Assembly: GCA_004376055.2 (NCBI GenBank)
Contig: CP049016.1
Coordinates: 2,356,001 to 2,420,000, forward strand
Reading direction: 5' to 3'
DNA from: Nitrospirales bacterium LBB_01
GTDB lineage: Bacteria > Nitrospirota > Thermodesulfovibrionia > Thermodesulfovibrionales > Magnetobacteriaceae
DNA: 64,000 bases
Under the pieces are notes generated by a model. That model was not told where the DNA came from and ran no database searches. It saw nothing but the letters and a program-made list of their open reading frames with translations. Shown in pieces: positions 26,623 through 35,104 of the stretch (the first letter of the stretch is position 1; each line of letters opens with the position of its first letter). Made by a program: the position numbers and the translations under genes.

Positions 26623-28302
26623 TTACCCTATCAACTCCATAACTGTCTTAAGCACCATAGCCGGTGAGACTTTCAGAGATTCCTTTGATTTCCTGATTTT
26701 TATCTCAACCACGTTTTCTTTGAGTCCCTTTGGGCCAATTACCACCTGAAGCGGAATTCCAATGAGATCGGCATCCTTAAACTTAATTCCCGCCCGCTCA
26801 TCCCTGTCATCTATCAGAACATCCACAGAGTTTGAAACAAGCGCATTGTAAATATCCTCAGCCGACTTTTGGGTTGGTACGTCATTAACATTAAGCGGCA
26901 GTATCACAACGCTAAATGGTGCAATGGAAACAGGCCATATTATACCGTTTTCATCATGGTTTTGCTCAATTGCAGAGGCCGCAATGCGTGCCGGGCCTAT
27001 CCCGTAGCTACCCATCACTATTGGTTTTTCCACTCCGTCCTTATCAAGAAACACCGCATTAAGCGCTTCTGAGTATTTAGTGCCAAGTTTAAAAATGTTT
27101 CCTATCTCAATGACCCGCTCTATTGTTAGTGGTTTGCCGCACATCGGGCAGCCATCGTTTTCATGTGCCGCATGGAGGTCATAGTAGTCGGCAGTAAAGT
27201 GAACACCAGGCTTTAAACCACGTACATGGTAGTCTTTCTTATTAGCGCCGATTACATAAGTGCCGGTTTTAAGCGCATTGTCGGCAATTGTCCTTATTTT
27301 ATGCCCAAGTGGGCCGATAAACCCGGCCTCAACTCCGACAATCCCTTCTATCTCGTCTTTCCGAGCTGCTCTAAACTCTCCTATTATCCGCTCGGTTTTC
27401 TTTTCATGGAGTTCCTGATCTCCTCTAATTAGAGCTAGCACTGGGCCATCTTTAGTAACCAGCACAAGAGTCTTTATAAAATTATACGCACTAAGCCCTA
27501 AAAATTGTGAGACCTCTTCAACTGTTCTTTTCTCAGGCGTAAAGACTTCTTCAAACGCGCTTTCTTTAAATTCAACCGCTTGCGACACAGATTCTGCAAG
27601 CTCAACATTGGCGGCATATCCGCAGGCACTGCAAATTGCCGCCGCATCCTCACCGGCAGCACTTGGCGCCATATACTCGTGAGCCGTAGCGCCTCCCATC
27701 ATTCCAGGGTCAGAGTCAACCACATAGAATTTCAATCCGCATCGGGCATAAATTTTCTTATAAGCCTCAGCATGAAGCTCATAGCTTGTATTTAGGCCAT
27801 CCGTATCAACATCAAAACTGTAACTGTCTTTCATTATAAACTCACGGGTGCGCAGTATGCCGCTTTTTGGCCTTGCCTCATCACGAAGCTTGGTCTGAAT
27901 CTGATACCACATCTGAGGGAGATCCCGATAGGAGCGGATTTCACGTGAGGCAAGCCACGTCATTATCTCCTCGTGTGTCATAGCAAGGCACATGTCGCGC
28001 CCTGTTCTGTCCTTAAGGCGAAACATCTCATCTTTAATATCATACCAGCGGCCTGTTTTTTGCCACACCTCAGCCGGATGCAGCACAGGCATGGAGACCT
28101 CCTGAGCGCCTATAGCATCCATCTCCTGTCTGATTATCGTATCAATTTTTTTCATAACACGTATAAATAGAGGCATATACACGTAAAGCCCTGCGGCAAG
28201 CTGCCTGACATAACCGCCGCGAAGCATCAGTATGTGACTTATGGCCTCCGCCTCTGACGGCGTCTCTTTAAGCGTTGGAATGAGAAGTTTAGAGTATTTC
28301 AT
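26623..28302 (-). CDS. proS: Prolyl-tRNA synthetase
   Basis: The 559-residue protein is a bacterial-type ProRS with the class II motifs (for example FRLKDRTGRDMCLAMTHEE and MGSYGIGPARIAASAIEQ), the editing insertion (about 225-400) and the anticodon-binding domain at the C-terminus. It charges tRNA-Pro and hydrolyses misacylated Ala-tRNA. It is divergent from psd across a 137-bp gap. Confidence 0.97.
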   Translation of the reverse strand: MKYSKLLIPTLKETPSEAEAISHILMLRGGYVRQLAAGLYVYMPLFIRVMKKIDTIIRQEMDAIGAQEVSMPVLHPAEVWQKTGRWYDIKDEMFRLKDRTGRDMCLAMTHEEIMTWLASREIRSYRDLPQMWYQIQTKLRDEARPKSGILRTREFIMKDSYSFDVDTDGLNTSYELHAEAYKKIYARCGLKFYVVDSDPGMMGGATAHEYMAPSAAGEDAAAICSACGYAANVELAESVSQAVEFKESAFEEVFTPEKRTVEEVSQFLGLSAYNFIKTLVLVTKDGPVLALIRGDQELHEKKTERIIGEFRAARKDEIEGIVGVEAGFIGPLGHKIRTIADNALKTGTYVIGANKKDYHVRGLKPGVHFTADYYDLHAAHENDGCPMCGKPLTIERVIEIGNIFKLGTKYSEALNAVFLDKDGVEKPIVMGSYGIGPARIAASAIEQNHDENGIIWPVSIAPFSVVILPLNVNDVPTQKSAEDIYNALVSNSVDVLIDDRDERAGIKFKDADLIGIPLQVVIGPKGLKENVVEIKIRKSKESLKVSPAMVLKTVMELIG

Positions 28303-28350
28303 TTTATTGAGTCCTTACTTTTTTTTAGTAAATTATGTTAAAACCAAAAA

Positions 28351-28381
28351 TTGGCATTTAACTACAGTTATATAATATAAT
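28351..28381 (+). promoter_or_regulatory. Possible promoter of psd-pssA-leuA
   Basis: A TTGGCA box (28351-28356) is followed by overlapping TATAAT boxes at 28371 and 28376, with spacings of 14 and 19 bases, neither ideal. The AT-rich gap between divergent proS and psd must hold at least one promoter, and this is the best candidate. Confidence 0.35.
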
Positions 28382-28439
28382 AAGTACGGCAATATTATAA
28401 ATATGCTGCTTTTCTATAAAGAAACTTGAAGGAATTAAT

Positions 28440-29108
28440 ATGAAATTTGCGCCTGAGGGCATACCGTTTATTGCGGTGGCATTGATTGTTTCGGCAGTGG
28501 CAGCGTTTTTTACGTTTACTGCAAACAGGCACATAGTGTTTTATCTTGTGTTGATGTTGTTTTGCATTGATATAACGGCATTTATGTTTTATTTTTTCCG
28601 TGACCCGGAAAGAGTAATTCCTCAAGGTGAAAACATTATTGTCTCACCTGCTGACGGCAAAGTAATCGTAGTGTCAGAGGTTTTTGAAAACACTGTACTT
28701 AACGATAATGTAAGAAAATTAAGCATCTTTATGTCCCCCCTAAATGTCCACGTAAATCGGATTCCATATACCGGAACTGTGGTAAATGTAAAGCGAAATG
28801 CTGGAAATTTTTTTAAGGCCTTTATGGATGAGGCCTCACTTACAAATGAAAACGTAACGACCACAGTTGAAACCGACAGGGGCACTATGCTGATAAAACA
28901 GATAGCAGGCTCTGTAGCCCGGCGCGCTGTGTGCAGAGCAGCGCCAGGAGACCGTCTTTTGACAGGCGACAGATTTGGCATAATAAAGTTTAGCTCCAGA
29001 GTGGATTTATTTTTGCCTCTTTCGGCTCAGATAATAGTCAAGACAGGCGATATGGTAAGAGCCGGTGAAACAATAGTAGCCACATGGACACAAGAGAAGG
29101 AGCGCTGA
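28440..29108 (+). CDS. psd: Phosphatidylserine decarboxylase proenzyme (short type)
   Basis: The 222-residue protein is a short-type Psd with two N-terminal membrane helices, FYFFRDPERVIP, VSPADGKV, FMSPLNVHVNRIPYTG and near the C-terminus FSSRVDLFLP. The enzyme cleaves itself before a serine that becomes the pyruvoyl group, and forms phosphatidylethanolamine at the inner membrane. In most relatives the cleavage site reads Gly-Ser (FGSR); here it is Ser-Ser, which may still allow processing. pssA follows four bases later. Confidence 0.92.
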   Translation: MKFAPEGIPFIAVALIVSAVAAFFTFTANRHIVFYLVLMLFCIDITAFMFYFFRDPERVIPQGENIIVSPADGKVIVVSEVFENTVLNDNVRKLSIFMSPLNVHVNRIPYTGTVVNVKRNAGNFFKAFMDEASLTNENVTTTVETDRGTMLIKQIAGSVARRAVCRAAPGDRLLTGDRFGIIKFSSRVDLFLPLSAQIIVKTGDMVRAGETIVATWTQEKER

Positions 29109-29112
29109 GCGT

Positions 29113-29847
29113 ATGAAAAGAGGCGTTTACATTTTACCCAATGGGCTTACTCTGGTTGGGATGTTTTTTGGTTTTTACTCTATAGTGTCTTCATTGAACG
29201 GAAACTTTGTGACGGCAGGGTGGGCAATACTGATAGCTAACATTTTTGACGGACTGGACGGCTGGACAGCTCGGATGACCAACAGCACATCACGCTTTGG
29301 GATAGAGCTGGACTCACTCTCTGACCTTGTAGCGTTTGGTGTGGCGCCTGCAATTATGATATTTACGTGTTCGTTGTCGCCCTTTGGGCGCATTGGATGG
29401 GCGGTGTCGTTTCTTTATGTCAGTTGCGGCGCTCTCAGGCTTGCCCGATATAATGTTCAAATGGTTACTGCTGAGAGTAAACATTTTACCGGTATGCCGA
29501 TACCTGCTGCAGCCACTATTCTTTCTACATTTGTGATTTTCTACGAACACATGTTTAATGACCATCCTCACAAAAGCTATTTTGTACTAGCTCTGACCAT
29601 AGTAATATCCTTATTTATGATAAGCACCCTCAGATTTCACGGAGCAAAGGAGATTAATTTCAAAGAACGCAAACCGTTTCTTTTCCTTGTTGCCATGATA
29701 ATCACTCTTACTGTTGTGGTCATGCACCCCCCTATAATGCTTTTTGTCCTTGCAATCAGCTATCTTGCATGGGGGATAATAGAAAATACGTATCTGCTTT
29801 ACCGTAAAAAACCTGATAAGGGTAAGACAACAGAGACAACAGTGTGA
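29113..29847 (+). CDS. pssA: CDP-diacylglycerol-serine O-phosphatidyltransferase
   Basis: The 244-residue membrane protein carries the CDP-alcohol phosphatidyltransferase motif DG-x2-AR-x8-G-x3-D-x3-D (DGLDGWTARM through GIELDSLSD, about residues 41-68) and about seven membrane helices. It makes phosphatidylserine, the substrate of the Psd encoded just upstream. Confidence 0.95.
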   Translation: MKRGVYILPNGLTLVGMFFGFYSIVSSLNGNFVTAGWAILIANIFDGLDGWTARMTNSTSRFGIELDSLSDLVAFGVAPAIMIFTCSLSPFGRIGWAVSFLYVSCGALRLARYNVQMVTAESKHFTGMPIPAAATILSTFVIFYEHMFNDHPHKSYFVLALTIVISLFMISTLRFHGAKEINFKERKPFLFLVAMIITLTVVVMHPPIMLFVLAISYLAWGIIENTYLLYRKKPDKGKTTETTV

Positions 29848-29862
29848 GCAATAGCATAGTTT

Positions 29863-31392
29863 ATGTCCAAAGTAATCAAAATATTTGACACCACGTTAAG
29901 GGACGGGGAGCAGTCTCCGGGGGCCGCTATGAGTGTTGAGCAAAAGGTACAGATAGCGCGTCAACTTGTGCGCCTGAGGGTGGATATAATAGAGGCTGGA
30001 TTTCCCATATCCTCGGAGAGTGATTTTGAAGCGGTAAAACGCATATCAGCAGAGCTGCCCTACGTAACTGTGGCTGGGCTTGCCAGAGCGCTTAGCGGCG
30101 ATATCGACAGGGTGGCAGAGGCGATAAAGGGCAGAGATAACGGCAGAATTCACGTTTTCCTTGCCACAAGCGATATCCACCTTAAGTACAAACTTAAAAT
30201 GGAAAGAGATGAGGTGCTTAAGGCGGCAGTAAGCGCCGTAAAATACGCCAGAGGTTACACATCAGATGTGGAATTTTCCGCAGAAGACGCTACCCGCTCC
30301 GATTGGGATTTTCTCTGTAAGATAACCGAGGAGACCATAAAGGCAGGCGCAACAACCGTAAACATACCGGATACGGTGGGTTACACCGTGCCGGAGGAGT
30401 ATAGCGAGTTAATTTCATATCTGTTTAACAAGGTGCCCAATATTGATAAAGCTGTGATTTCCGTTCATTGTCATAACGATCTGGGACTGGCTGTTGCAAA
30501 CTCGCTCTCGGCTGTGCTAAAGGGGGCAGGGCAGGTGGAGTGCACAATAAATGGAATTGGCGAGAGGGCAGGGAATGCCGCAATGGAGGAAATTGTGATG
30601 GCACTGAAAACCCGCCCTGCGTTTTTCAATGCTGACACTAATATTGTTACCGGTGAAATATACAAAACAAGCCGTCTGGTGTCTAAGATAACCGGCATGA
30701 CAGTGCAGCCCAATAAGGCGATAGTGGGAGACAATGCGTTTGCCCATGAATCGGGTGTGCATCAGGATGGGTATTTAAAAGAGCGCTCAACGTATGAGGT
30801 ACTTAAACCTGAAGACGTTGGAATCCCTAAGAGTAAGCTGATATTGGGAAAACTTTCGGGCAGACATGCGCTTAAAGACCGCCTCTTAGAACTTGGGTAT
30901 GCTTTGAACGATTTAGAACTTGACAAGGCTTTTGAGAGATTTAAAATGCTTTCCAACCAAAAGCGCCACATATTTGATGAGGACCTTGAAGCTCTGGTAG
31001 TTGAGGGCACAAGCAGACTATATGAGGTTTTTTGCCTTACGCACCTTTACACATCAGGTGGAACGGATAAAAAGCCGATAGCGCTGATAAAACTTACAAT
31101 AAACGGCAACGAGTATGAAAAAGAGTGCGATGGTGACGGGCCTGTTGACGCCGCATACAGAGCTATCGGGGAATTAACGAAAACAAAGAGCACTTTAAAT
31201 AAATTTGAGATAAAGAGTATAACTGGCGGAACTGACGCTCTGGGCGAGGTGGTTGTTACTTTGGAGGAGGATGGCAGAGTAGTCAGGGGGAGCGCTTCAG
31301 ACCCTAACATAATTGTCGCCTCAGCTAAAGCATACATAAATGCCCTCAATAAGCTTGAGGAGAAAAAAATAAACGTTAAGAAGGGTGTTTAA
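29863..31392 (+). CDS. leuA: 2-isopropylmalate synthase
   Basis: The 509-residue protein has the HMGL-like TIM barrel with DTTLRDGEQSPGA at the start and the metal-site HCHNDLGLAVANSL near residue 205, a linker with the NAFAHESGVHQDG segment, and a C-terminal allosteric domain (about 375-505). It condenses acetyl-CoA with 2-oxoisovalerate, the first step to leucine. It follows pssA by 15 bases in the psd-pssA-leuA order often seen in Deltaproteobacteria and Nitrospirota. Confidence 0.94.
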   Translation: MSKVIKIFDTTLRDGEQSPGAAMSVEQKVQIARQLVRLRVDIIEAGFPISSESDFEAVKRISAELPYVTVAGLARALSGDIDRVAEAIKGRDNGRIHVFLATSDIHLKYKLKMERDEVLKAAVSAVKYARGYTSDVEFSAEDATRSDWDFLCKITEETIKAGATTVNIPDTVGYTVPEEYSELISYLFNKVPNIDKAVISVHCHNDLGLAVANSLSAVLKGAGQVECTINGIGERAGNAAMEEIVMALKTRPAFFNADTNIVTGEIYKTSRLVSKITGMTVQPNKAIVGDNAFAHESGVHQDGYLKERSTYEVLKPEDVGIPKSKLILGKLSGRHALKDRLLELGYALNDLELDKAFERFKMLSNQKRHIFDEDLEALVVEGTSRLYEVFCLTHLYTSGGTDKKPIALIKLTINGNEYEKECDGDGPVDAAYRAIGELTKTKSTLNKFEIKSITGGTDALGEVVVTLEEDGRVVRGSASDPNIIVASAKAYINALNKLEEKKINVKKGV

Positions 31393-31396
31393 AATA

Positions 31397-31810
31397 TCAT
31401 TTCGGCGCAAGCAGAGTAAGCGGATAAAAGTGCAGGTTTCTTAAAAACCAAAACAGTACGATGTAGATAACTAATGCGTTAATCCAACCTGACGGTATGA
31501 AAATATTAAAAAAAGGCTTACCTCGCAGAAGAACGCTCATTCTGGATGCAAACGCACAGACTAAAAAAGGGGCTGTCAAAACCAACAGATGATTATATCT
31601 TATAGCGTTTAAAATATGCCCGTGCAGTAATTGATGAGTTGCCCTGAGAGAGCCGCATCCGGGGCAGTAAAAACCGGTAAACCAAAGAAACGGGCATTTT
31701 AACCAACTCAGAGTCTTCTCAGGTGTAAAGCAGTATAAGAAAACTAAAACCGATATAACAGAAACTGTAATTATAATATCATAGAGTTTAATTTCCCTTA
31801 AATAAGGCAC
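31397..31810 (-). CDS. DUF2752 membrane protein
   Basis: The 137-residue protein has three to four membrane helices and the DUF2752 core CPFLWFTGFYCPGCGSLRA, with the CPGCG motif that could bind metal, followed by the HQLLHGHILNAIRYNHL helix. Function is unknown. It lies downstream of and overlaps a CD225-like gene by 23 bases; the two are often neighbours. It ends four bases from leuA, tail to tail. Confidence 0.88.
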   Translation of the reverse strand: MPYLREIKLYDIIITVSVISVLVFLYCFTPEKTLSWLKCPFLWFTGFYCPGCGSLRATHQLLHGHILNAIRYNHLLVLTAPFLVCAFASRMSVLLRGKPFFNIFIPSGWINALVIYIVLFWFLRNLHFYPLTLLAPK

Positions 31811-32161
31811 TTATTATTCCTAAACCAACACCGGCAATTGTAACAACTATCCCTATACCAAAAGATACCCAACACCAAGTTTTTGCTTTTTTTGATGAGA
31901 CAACTGCTCCCTGAAAATCACCTGAAGCCACCTTTCCACTTACCTGAGAAGAATAGACTATTGCCACAATCCCTGTCGGTAAACAACAAAAGAGTGTAAC
32001 CAGTATGGAATACACCAGATAATTAGGTATGGTTTGAGCAATTTGCACATTTGGATTAATAATAACCTGAGGGTTAGGAGTGTCACGGTGTAAAACTTTT
32101 CCGCATTTTACACATTTGTACGCATTATCATCATTTGAGTGCCACAAGATGAACAAAACAT
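31788..32161 (-). pseudogene. Zinc-ribbon plus CD225/dispanin membrane protein with an apparent frameshift
   Basis: The main frame encodes a CD225/dispanin-type core (two membrane helices around LFCCLPTGIVAIVYSSQV and CWVSFGIGIVVTIAG). Its N-terminus opens at a TTG with no ribosome binding site. Five bases upstream an ATG at 32161 follows a perfect GGGAGGGG and encodes MFCSSCGTQ before running into another frame. Adding one A to the AAA run at about 32133-32135 would join them as MFCSSCGTQ-NDDNAYKCVKCGKVL, a normal CxxC...CxxC zinc ribbon. So either the gene carries a one-base deletion or the sequence has a homopolymer error. The protein was probably a small membrane protein of unknown function. 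Confidence 0.75.
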
Positions 32162-32288
32162 AAATTCCCCTCCCTTATACTTTTAGGTATTTGTTGATAA
32201 AAACTCCCGTAAATATACCATTATTATTTAAGCAGAGTAAACAAGTCATAAAATAAAGAATATTGACTATGCAGTTAACTCCGTTAAC

Positions 32289-32384
32289 AAAAAAGGACTG
32301 GCTTCCTGCCTTCGCAGGAATGACAAAAAAAGAAAGCCACCTCTTGTCATTCCCGCCTACGAGCGGGAATCCAGTCCTTTTTTC
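32289..32384. repeat. Paired-hairpin MITE-like element, copy 2
   Basis: The element is bounded by aaaaaaggactgg and its exact inverse ccagtcctttttt. The left hairpin has cttcctgcc-ttc-gcaggaatgacaa and the right ttgtcattcccgc-ctacga-gcgggaat. The spacer is about 20 bp, against about 90 bp in the copy at 21658-21814. The two hairpin types stand in the opposite order to copy 1. Confidence 0.85.
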
Positions 32385-32479
32385 CACTTTAAAAAGCATA
32401 GAAACCTACCTCCTTTAAACCATGAAAACACTCTACCGGAGTTAACTAAATAAGCATTTAAAGAATTTCTGTATTTATG

Positions 32480-32485
32480 TATAAT
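32480..32485 (+). promoter_or_regulatory. Possible -10 box of the polysaccharide exporter operon
   Basis: A perfect TATAAT lies 52 bases before the preferred wzm start, in an AT-rich stretch without a good -35 box. If it is used, transcription starts after the upstream ATG at 32477, which supports the internal start at 32537. Confidence 0.35.
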
Positions 32486-32536
32486 AACAACTGCGGACTT
32501 CTTATAAAAATAATTGACGATGGTGTTGGAATAGAT

Positions 32537-33313
32537 ATGTTTAAAGAAATACTGCAATACAGGGAGCTTCTTTACATGCTTACTCTGAGGGATATAAAAA
32601 TCCGGTACAAGCAGTCTGTGATGGGTTTTTTGTGGGCGTTTTTTCTTCCTATGGTAATTGTGGCATCGGGGTTTGTCGTCAGAGCCGCTTTTTCTCTAAC
32701 ATCAGGGAAACCTCTGCAATATCAGAGCTTAGCAGCTATGTCAGTTAAATCCATTCACTGGTCACTCTTTATAAATTCAATCCGCTTTGCCACAAACAGC
32801 CTAATCCAAAACGGGAGGCTCATTGTCCACATATACTTTCCGCGTGAGATATTGCCCCTGTCCTCGGTTTTGGTTAATCTTTTTGATTTTTTTATCCCGC
32901 TTATTGTGATAATGTGCGTTTTTGCAGTAACAGGAGTTGGGATAAGTATCTACACTCTGTGGTTTCCCGTTTTACTTATCATGTATATAATGTTGATAGT
33001 GGGAGCCGGACTGCTTTTGTCTTGTGCTAATTTGTTTTTCAGAGATGTAAAGTACATTGTTGAGGTGGCGTTAACCTTTGGGATATTTTTTACGCCTGTA
33101 TTTTATGACGCCTCCATGTTTGGTAAATGGGAAAATATCTTATTGCTAAATCCGGTTGGAAGCATCCTTGAGTGCATAAGCCGTGTGTGCCTATATCACC
33201 AAAGCCCCAATGCGTTTTGGTTTTGTTATTGCGCTTTGTGGTCGGCTGGGATTTTCTATATAGGTCTTAGGGTTTTCCACAAGGCGGAGTCCTTCTTTTC
33301 GGAGATTTTGTAG
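32537..33313 (+). CDS. wzm: ABC-2 type polysaccharide export permease (Wzm-like)
   Basis: The 258-residue protein starts MFKEILQYRELLYMLTLRDI and has six membrane helices, with the family segment DIKIRYKQSVMGFLWAFFLP and the late FFTPVFYDASM and LNPVGSILE. It forms the inner-membrane channel for lipid-linked polysaccharide. The start at 32537 follows GGA with good spacing and matches the family; the frame opens 20 codons earlier in unlikely sequence. wzt follows one base after the stop. Confidence 0.92.
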   Translation: MFKEILQYRELLYMLTLRDIKIRYKQSVMGFLWAFFLPMVIVASGFVVRAAFSLTSGKPLQYQSLAAMSVKSIHWSLFINSIRFATNSLIQNGRLIVHIYFPREILPLSSVLVNLFDFFIPLIVIMCVFAVTGVGISIYTLWFPVLLIMYIMLIVGAGLLLSCANLFFRDVKYIVEVALTFGIFFTPVFYDASMFGKWENILLLNPVGSILECISRVCLYHQSPNAFWFCYCALWSAGIFYIGLRVFHKAESFFSEIL

Positions 33314-33314
33314 T

Positions 33315-34538
33315 ATGTCTGATAAAGCATTAGAGTGCACCAATGTGAGTAAGAGTTTCAAAAAAGGTGAGAGGTTTAACTCGCTGAGGGATTTGCTGCC
33401 TGGAGCCTTAAAGAGTTTTTTTTCACGAGGCAGCCAATTGCGGCAAGGTGAGTTTTGGGCGCTTAAGGACATATCGTTTGAAGTAGCGCGTGGTGAGGCA
33501 TTTGGCATAATAGGGCCAAACGGAGCCGGTAAGAGCACCTTGTTAAAACTGATTGCCAAAATACTTGTACCAAACACTGGCTCAATAAAAGTGTCGGGGA
33601 GACTTGCGGCACTAATTGAGCTTGGCGCCGGGTTTCATCCAGACCTTACAGGCCGTGAGAATATTTATCTTAACGGCGCTATACTTGGAATGAAAAAACG
33701 TGAAATAGACTGCAGATTTGAAAACATTGTGGAATTTTCAGATCTATCGGGTTTTTTGGACACTCCGCTAAGATACTATTCAAGCGGCATGTTTGCCCGC
33801 CTTGGGTTTGCTGTTGCCACTCACGTGGATGCCGATATTTTGCTTATTGATGAGGTGTTAAGTGTCGGGGATGCCGGTTTTCAGGTAAAGTGCATTTCTA
33901 AGATGCACGAGTTGATAGCAAATGGGAAAACCGTGGTGTTTATAAGTCATAATGTTAGGCAAGTGGCAAGGCTGTGCACCAAAGTGCTTGTGCTGTCTAA
34001 AGGTGAAATGGCGGCGCTTACAAGCGCAGATGAAGCTATAAATCTCTACTATAGTCTTGTTAGCGGCACATCTTCAAAAGACGGCGAATCGCAGGACAAA
34101 GCCATCACAGTTACCCCAACCGATGCGCTGTGTAATCCTGTTGAGTCGGTACCGTTTGGGGAAAATATAAGTCTTCTTGTAAGATGCACTTTGCCTGCGG
34201 GTTTTCCAAAGTCATATCTTATCATAAAAGTAGGCAACCACTATGGAGTTGATTTTCTGTCGTTTAATTCTGAAAGAGCAGGGATAGAGATTTGTTCCGG
34301 CACGATGGAGCTTTTTTGTCAGATAGAAAATCCCAGACTTCTGCCTAACCGTTACAGAATAACCGCATGGCTAATGGACACACTGACTGGACAGGTGATA
34401 GATTACTTCTTACATCAGGGGAGAGACCTGATAATTGAGCCTCCCGTAGCCGAACTATTAAAAACACTCCCTAACCCCGAAGCCACAGTGTTTGATTCAA
34501 CCTACACGTGGACTGTGGTGAAATCTAAAACGGTATAA
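33315..34538 (+). CDS. wzt: ABC transporter ATPase for polysaccharide export with C-terminal substrate domain (Wzt-like)
   Basis: The 407-residue protein has a nucleotide-binding domain (about 1-245) with Walker A GPNGAGKSTLL, signature YSSGMFARLGFAV and Walker B ILLIDEVLSVGD, and an additional beta-rich domain (about 265-400) typical of Wzt, which recognises the end of the polysaccharide. It powers export by the Wzm-like permease encoded immediately upstream. Confidence 0.94.
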   Translation: MSDKALECTNVSKSFKKGERFNSLRDLLPGALKSFFSRGSQLRQGEFWALKDISFEVARGEAFGIIGPNGAGKSTLLKLIAKILVPNTGSIKVSGRLAALIELGAGFHPDLTGRENIYLNGAILGMKKREIDCRFENIVEFSDLSGFLDTPLRYYSSGMFARLGFAVATHVDADILLIDEVLSVGDAGFQVKCISKMHELIANGKTVVFISHNVRQVARLCTKVLVLSKGEMAALTSADEAINLYYSLVSGTSSKDGESQDKAITVTPTDALCNPVESVPFGENISLLVRCTLPAGFPKSYLIIKVGNHYGVDFLSFNSERAGIEICSGTMELFCQIENPRLLPNRYRITAWLMDTLTGQVIDYFLHQGRDLIIEPPVAELLKTLPNPEATVFDSTYTWTVVKSKTV

Positions 34539-34565
34539 AACATATCTTTTTTTGTATAGATTTTG

Positions 34566-34571
34566 TATAAT
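34566..34571 (+). promoter_or_regulatory. Probable -10 box upstream of the small coiled-coil gene
   Basis: TATAAT preceded by TTG in ttttgtataatg, 47 bases before the ATG at 34618; no convincing -35 box is visible. It would give the small gene its own promoter, separate from wzm-wzt. Confidence 0.4.
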
Positions 34572-34617
34572 GTATGAGAGGGCGGCAGAAACAGATGTAT
34601 AAGGGAGGCAAAAGGAC

Positions 34618-35016
34618 ATGACGACGATGGTTGACACGTTACGAATATATGAGCGGCTAAAAGGTGCAAACCTTGATGATGCTGCGGCAAAAGAGATAGC
34701 CGAGGTCTTCAGAGAGGTTACAGAGACGACCACTTTGACAAAAACAGAAGTCAAAGAGGAATTATCCAAAGAACTTGCGTCTAAATCCGAGTCATTAGCG
34801 ACTAAAGCTGATTTATTTGCAACTAAAGCTGAGTTAAAAGCTGAAATAGCTGAAGTACGGGCTGAGGTAGCTGAGGTAAGGGCTGAAATGCGGGCTGAAT
34901 TTAAAAATATTCGCCTTGAAATGAAGCTATATTTCCTTGTCCTTGCGTTTCTTATAATCCTGTCAAATCCACGTGCTATGGATATGATATCTAAGCTTTT
35001 CGGTTTGGCTAAATAG
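34618..35016 (+). CDS. Coiled-coil membrane protein, DUF1640 (CCDC90-like)
   Basis: The 132-residue protein has a helical N-terminus (RIYERLKGANLDDAAAKEIA), a central coiled coil with heptad-like repeats (TKADLFATKAELKAEIAEVR, then EVAEVRAEMRAEF, about 60-105) and one C-terminal membrane helix (about 105-122). This plan matches DUF1640 proteins. The DNA repeats of gctgaagta/gctgaggta show that the coil grew by small duplications. The ATG follows GGGAGG. Function unknown. Confidence 0.75.
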   Translation: MTTMVDTLRIYERLKGANLDDAAAKEIAEVFREVTETTTLTKTEVKEELSKELASKSESLATKADLFATKAELKAEIAEVRAEVAEVRAEMRAEFKNIRLEMKLYFLVLAFLIILSNPRAMDMISKLFGLAK

Positions 35017-35104
35017 TTGCCTTTTCGTAGCGCACAATGCCCTGCGTGAGCTGTAAAAGTAAGACTAAATTAGTTATGTATCAGACAGTTGCTTATTTTA
35101 CTTG

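Larger units (their letters stand above)
32162..32536. other. Intergenic region with repeat and start of exporter operon
   Basis: The 375 bp between divergent genes contain a paired-hairpin repeat (32289-32384) and a possible -10 box near 32480. No other gene is supported. A minus-strand frame here only translates the repeat. Confidence 0.65.

Noticed and set aside
32175-32399. Minus-strand ORF of 74 codons
   Set aside because: It is translated from the paired-hairpin repeat and has no recognisable protein features.
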